Part shown: one piece after another, positions 63,432 through 64,000 of the stretch
How positions within the stretch are numbered: the first letter of the stretch is position 1
Layout: the number at the start of each line of letters is the position of its first letter
DNA from: a virus
Reading direction: 5' to 3' (one strand)
IMG/VR virus record: IMGVR_UViG_3300031857_000055
Span: 1-64,000 of that record
DNA length: 64,000 nucleotides
The notes under the pieces: model-generated
The model's database searches: none
What the model was told of the DNA's origin: nothing
The model's input: only the letters and a program-made list of their open reading frames with translations
Position numbers and translations under genes: made by a program

Positions 63432-64000
63432 ATGATATAGTTGATAAGTTTGAAAAGCTGATTGCTAATTTTTATGGTGCACCATATGCAGTAGCAACAG
63501 ATTGCTGCACTCATGCCATTGAGTTGTGCTTGCGAATTGAAAAGCCGGAATATCCTATCAACTGCCCTACTAGAACTTACATAAGCGTACCCATGACATT
63601 CATGAAACTTGGAATGGAGTGGCAGTTTGACGATTATGATTGGGAAAATTACTATCACATAGGATGCACGAGCATCATTGATGCCGCAGTGTATTGGAAA
63701 CCTCGCGGGTATGTTCCTGGCTCAAAAATGTGTCTCAGCTTTCAGCACAAGAAACATTTGAGTTTGGGTCGCGGGGGCATGATCTTATTAGACAACTATG
63801 ATGATTATGTAACTCTCAAAAAAATGAGCTATGATGGAAGAATCCCTAACACACCTTGGGCAGAACAAGACATTGATACTGTCGGCTATCACTATTACAT
63901 GACTCCCGAAACCGCACAGACAGGCATCTATCGTTTTTGTGCAGCAGAAGTAAAAGAACCTCGTAAATGGTCATCACAAGATTATCCTGACCTATCAACA
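63428..64000 (+). CDS. DegT/DnrJ/EryC1/StrS-type aminotransferase (partial)
   Basis: 191 codons to the right edge, with ATGA overlap at the start. F-Y-G-A-P-Y-A-V-A-T-D-C-C-T-H-A-I at about 14-30 matches the cofactor-phosphate loop. I-I-D-A-A supplies the PLP-contacting Asp. S-F-Q-H-K-K109-H-L-S-L-G-R-G-G-M matches the Schiff-base lysine block. These enzymes put an amino group on a keto-sugar nucleotide. The distance from start to lysine (109) is shorter than in typical members (about 180), so this is a compact variant. The C-terminal half is outside the window. Confidence 0.72.
   Translation, partial: MNDIVDKFEKLIANFYGAPYAVATDCCTHAIELCLRIEKPEYPINCPTRTYISVPMTFMKLGMEWQFDDYDWENYYHIGCTSIIDAAVYWKPRGYVPGSKMCLSFQHKKHLSLGRGGMILLDNYDDYVTLKKMSYDGRIPNTPWAEQDIDTVGYHYYMTPETAQTGIYRFCAAEVKEPRKWSSQDYPDLST

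Noticed and set aside
1-64000. tRNA genes, insertion sequences, integrase or attachment sites
   Set aside because: Non-coding gaps are almost all shorter than 60 bp, the largest is about 125 bp, and none shows a cloverleaf or terminal inverted repeats.

Overview
This window is the genome of a large tailed bacteriophage of the T4-like myovirus type. The evidence is a set of recognisable T4-type genes: a late-transcription sigma factor (gp55-like), an Mre11/SbcD-like nuclease subunit (gp47-like), and baseplate wedge and hub proteins (gp53-, gp5-, gp25- and gp6-like). Genes are packed almost without gaps, and base composition is roughly 40% GC by eye. The wording of several proteins (fibre attachment domains, the giant protein after gp6, clusters of glycan and radical SAM genes) recalls aquatic T4-like phages. 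The host cannot be read from the sequence, and no tRNA, integrase or insertion sequence was seen.

Layout. (1) 1-1817, minus strand: gp47-like (cut by the left edge) and gp55-like, read from a sigma70-like promoter that overlaps a perfect 16-bp palindrome. (2) 1943-40152, plus strand: the virion structural block. It runs from a tube-cap-like protein, gp53, an unassigned large hub or baseplate protein, a gp5-like spike with a very long Ala-rich tail, gp25 and gp6, through a 6548-residue protein encoded by one 19.6-kb gene, to small structural proteins and two paralogous tail fibres with different tips. (3) 40203 to the right edge, plus strand: an accessory operon of about 24 kb. Many of its genes overlap by 4 to 11 bases. 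It holds three GT-A-like glycosyltransferases, five radical SAM proteins without a B12-type domain (four with an N-terminal SPASM/twitch-like cysteine domain), two B12-binding-type radical SAM proteins, four members of a family sharing a T/S-E-K-x-x-K motif, three SGNH-like proteins, a GDP-mannose 3,5-epimerase-like enzyme, a UDP-glucose/GDP-mannose dehydrogenase-like enzyme and a DegT-type aminotransferase that runs off the right edge.

How it fits together. The sigma factor in block 1 should direct host RNA polymerase to late promoters of the TATAAATA type. GATAAATA, or a close NNTAAATA relative, lies in nearly every plus-strand gap large enough to hold a promoter, ahead of both the structural block and the accessory operon. 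The accessory operon looks like a phage-encoded pathway that makes or alters a sugar polymer or surface molecule: sugar-nucleotide synthesis, transfer, esterase-like steps and radical chemistry. Its product and target (host surface, virion or something else) are unknown. It is the best candidate in this window for an undescribed system.
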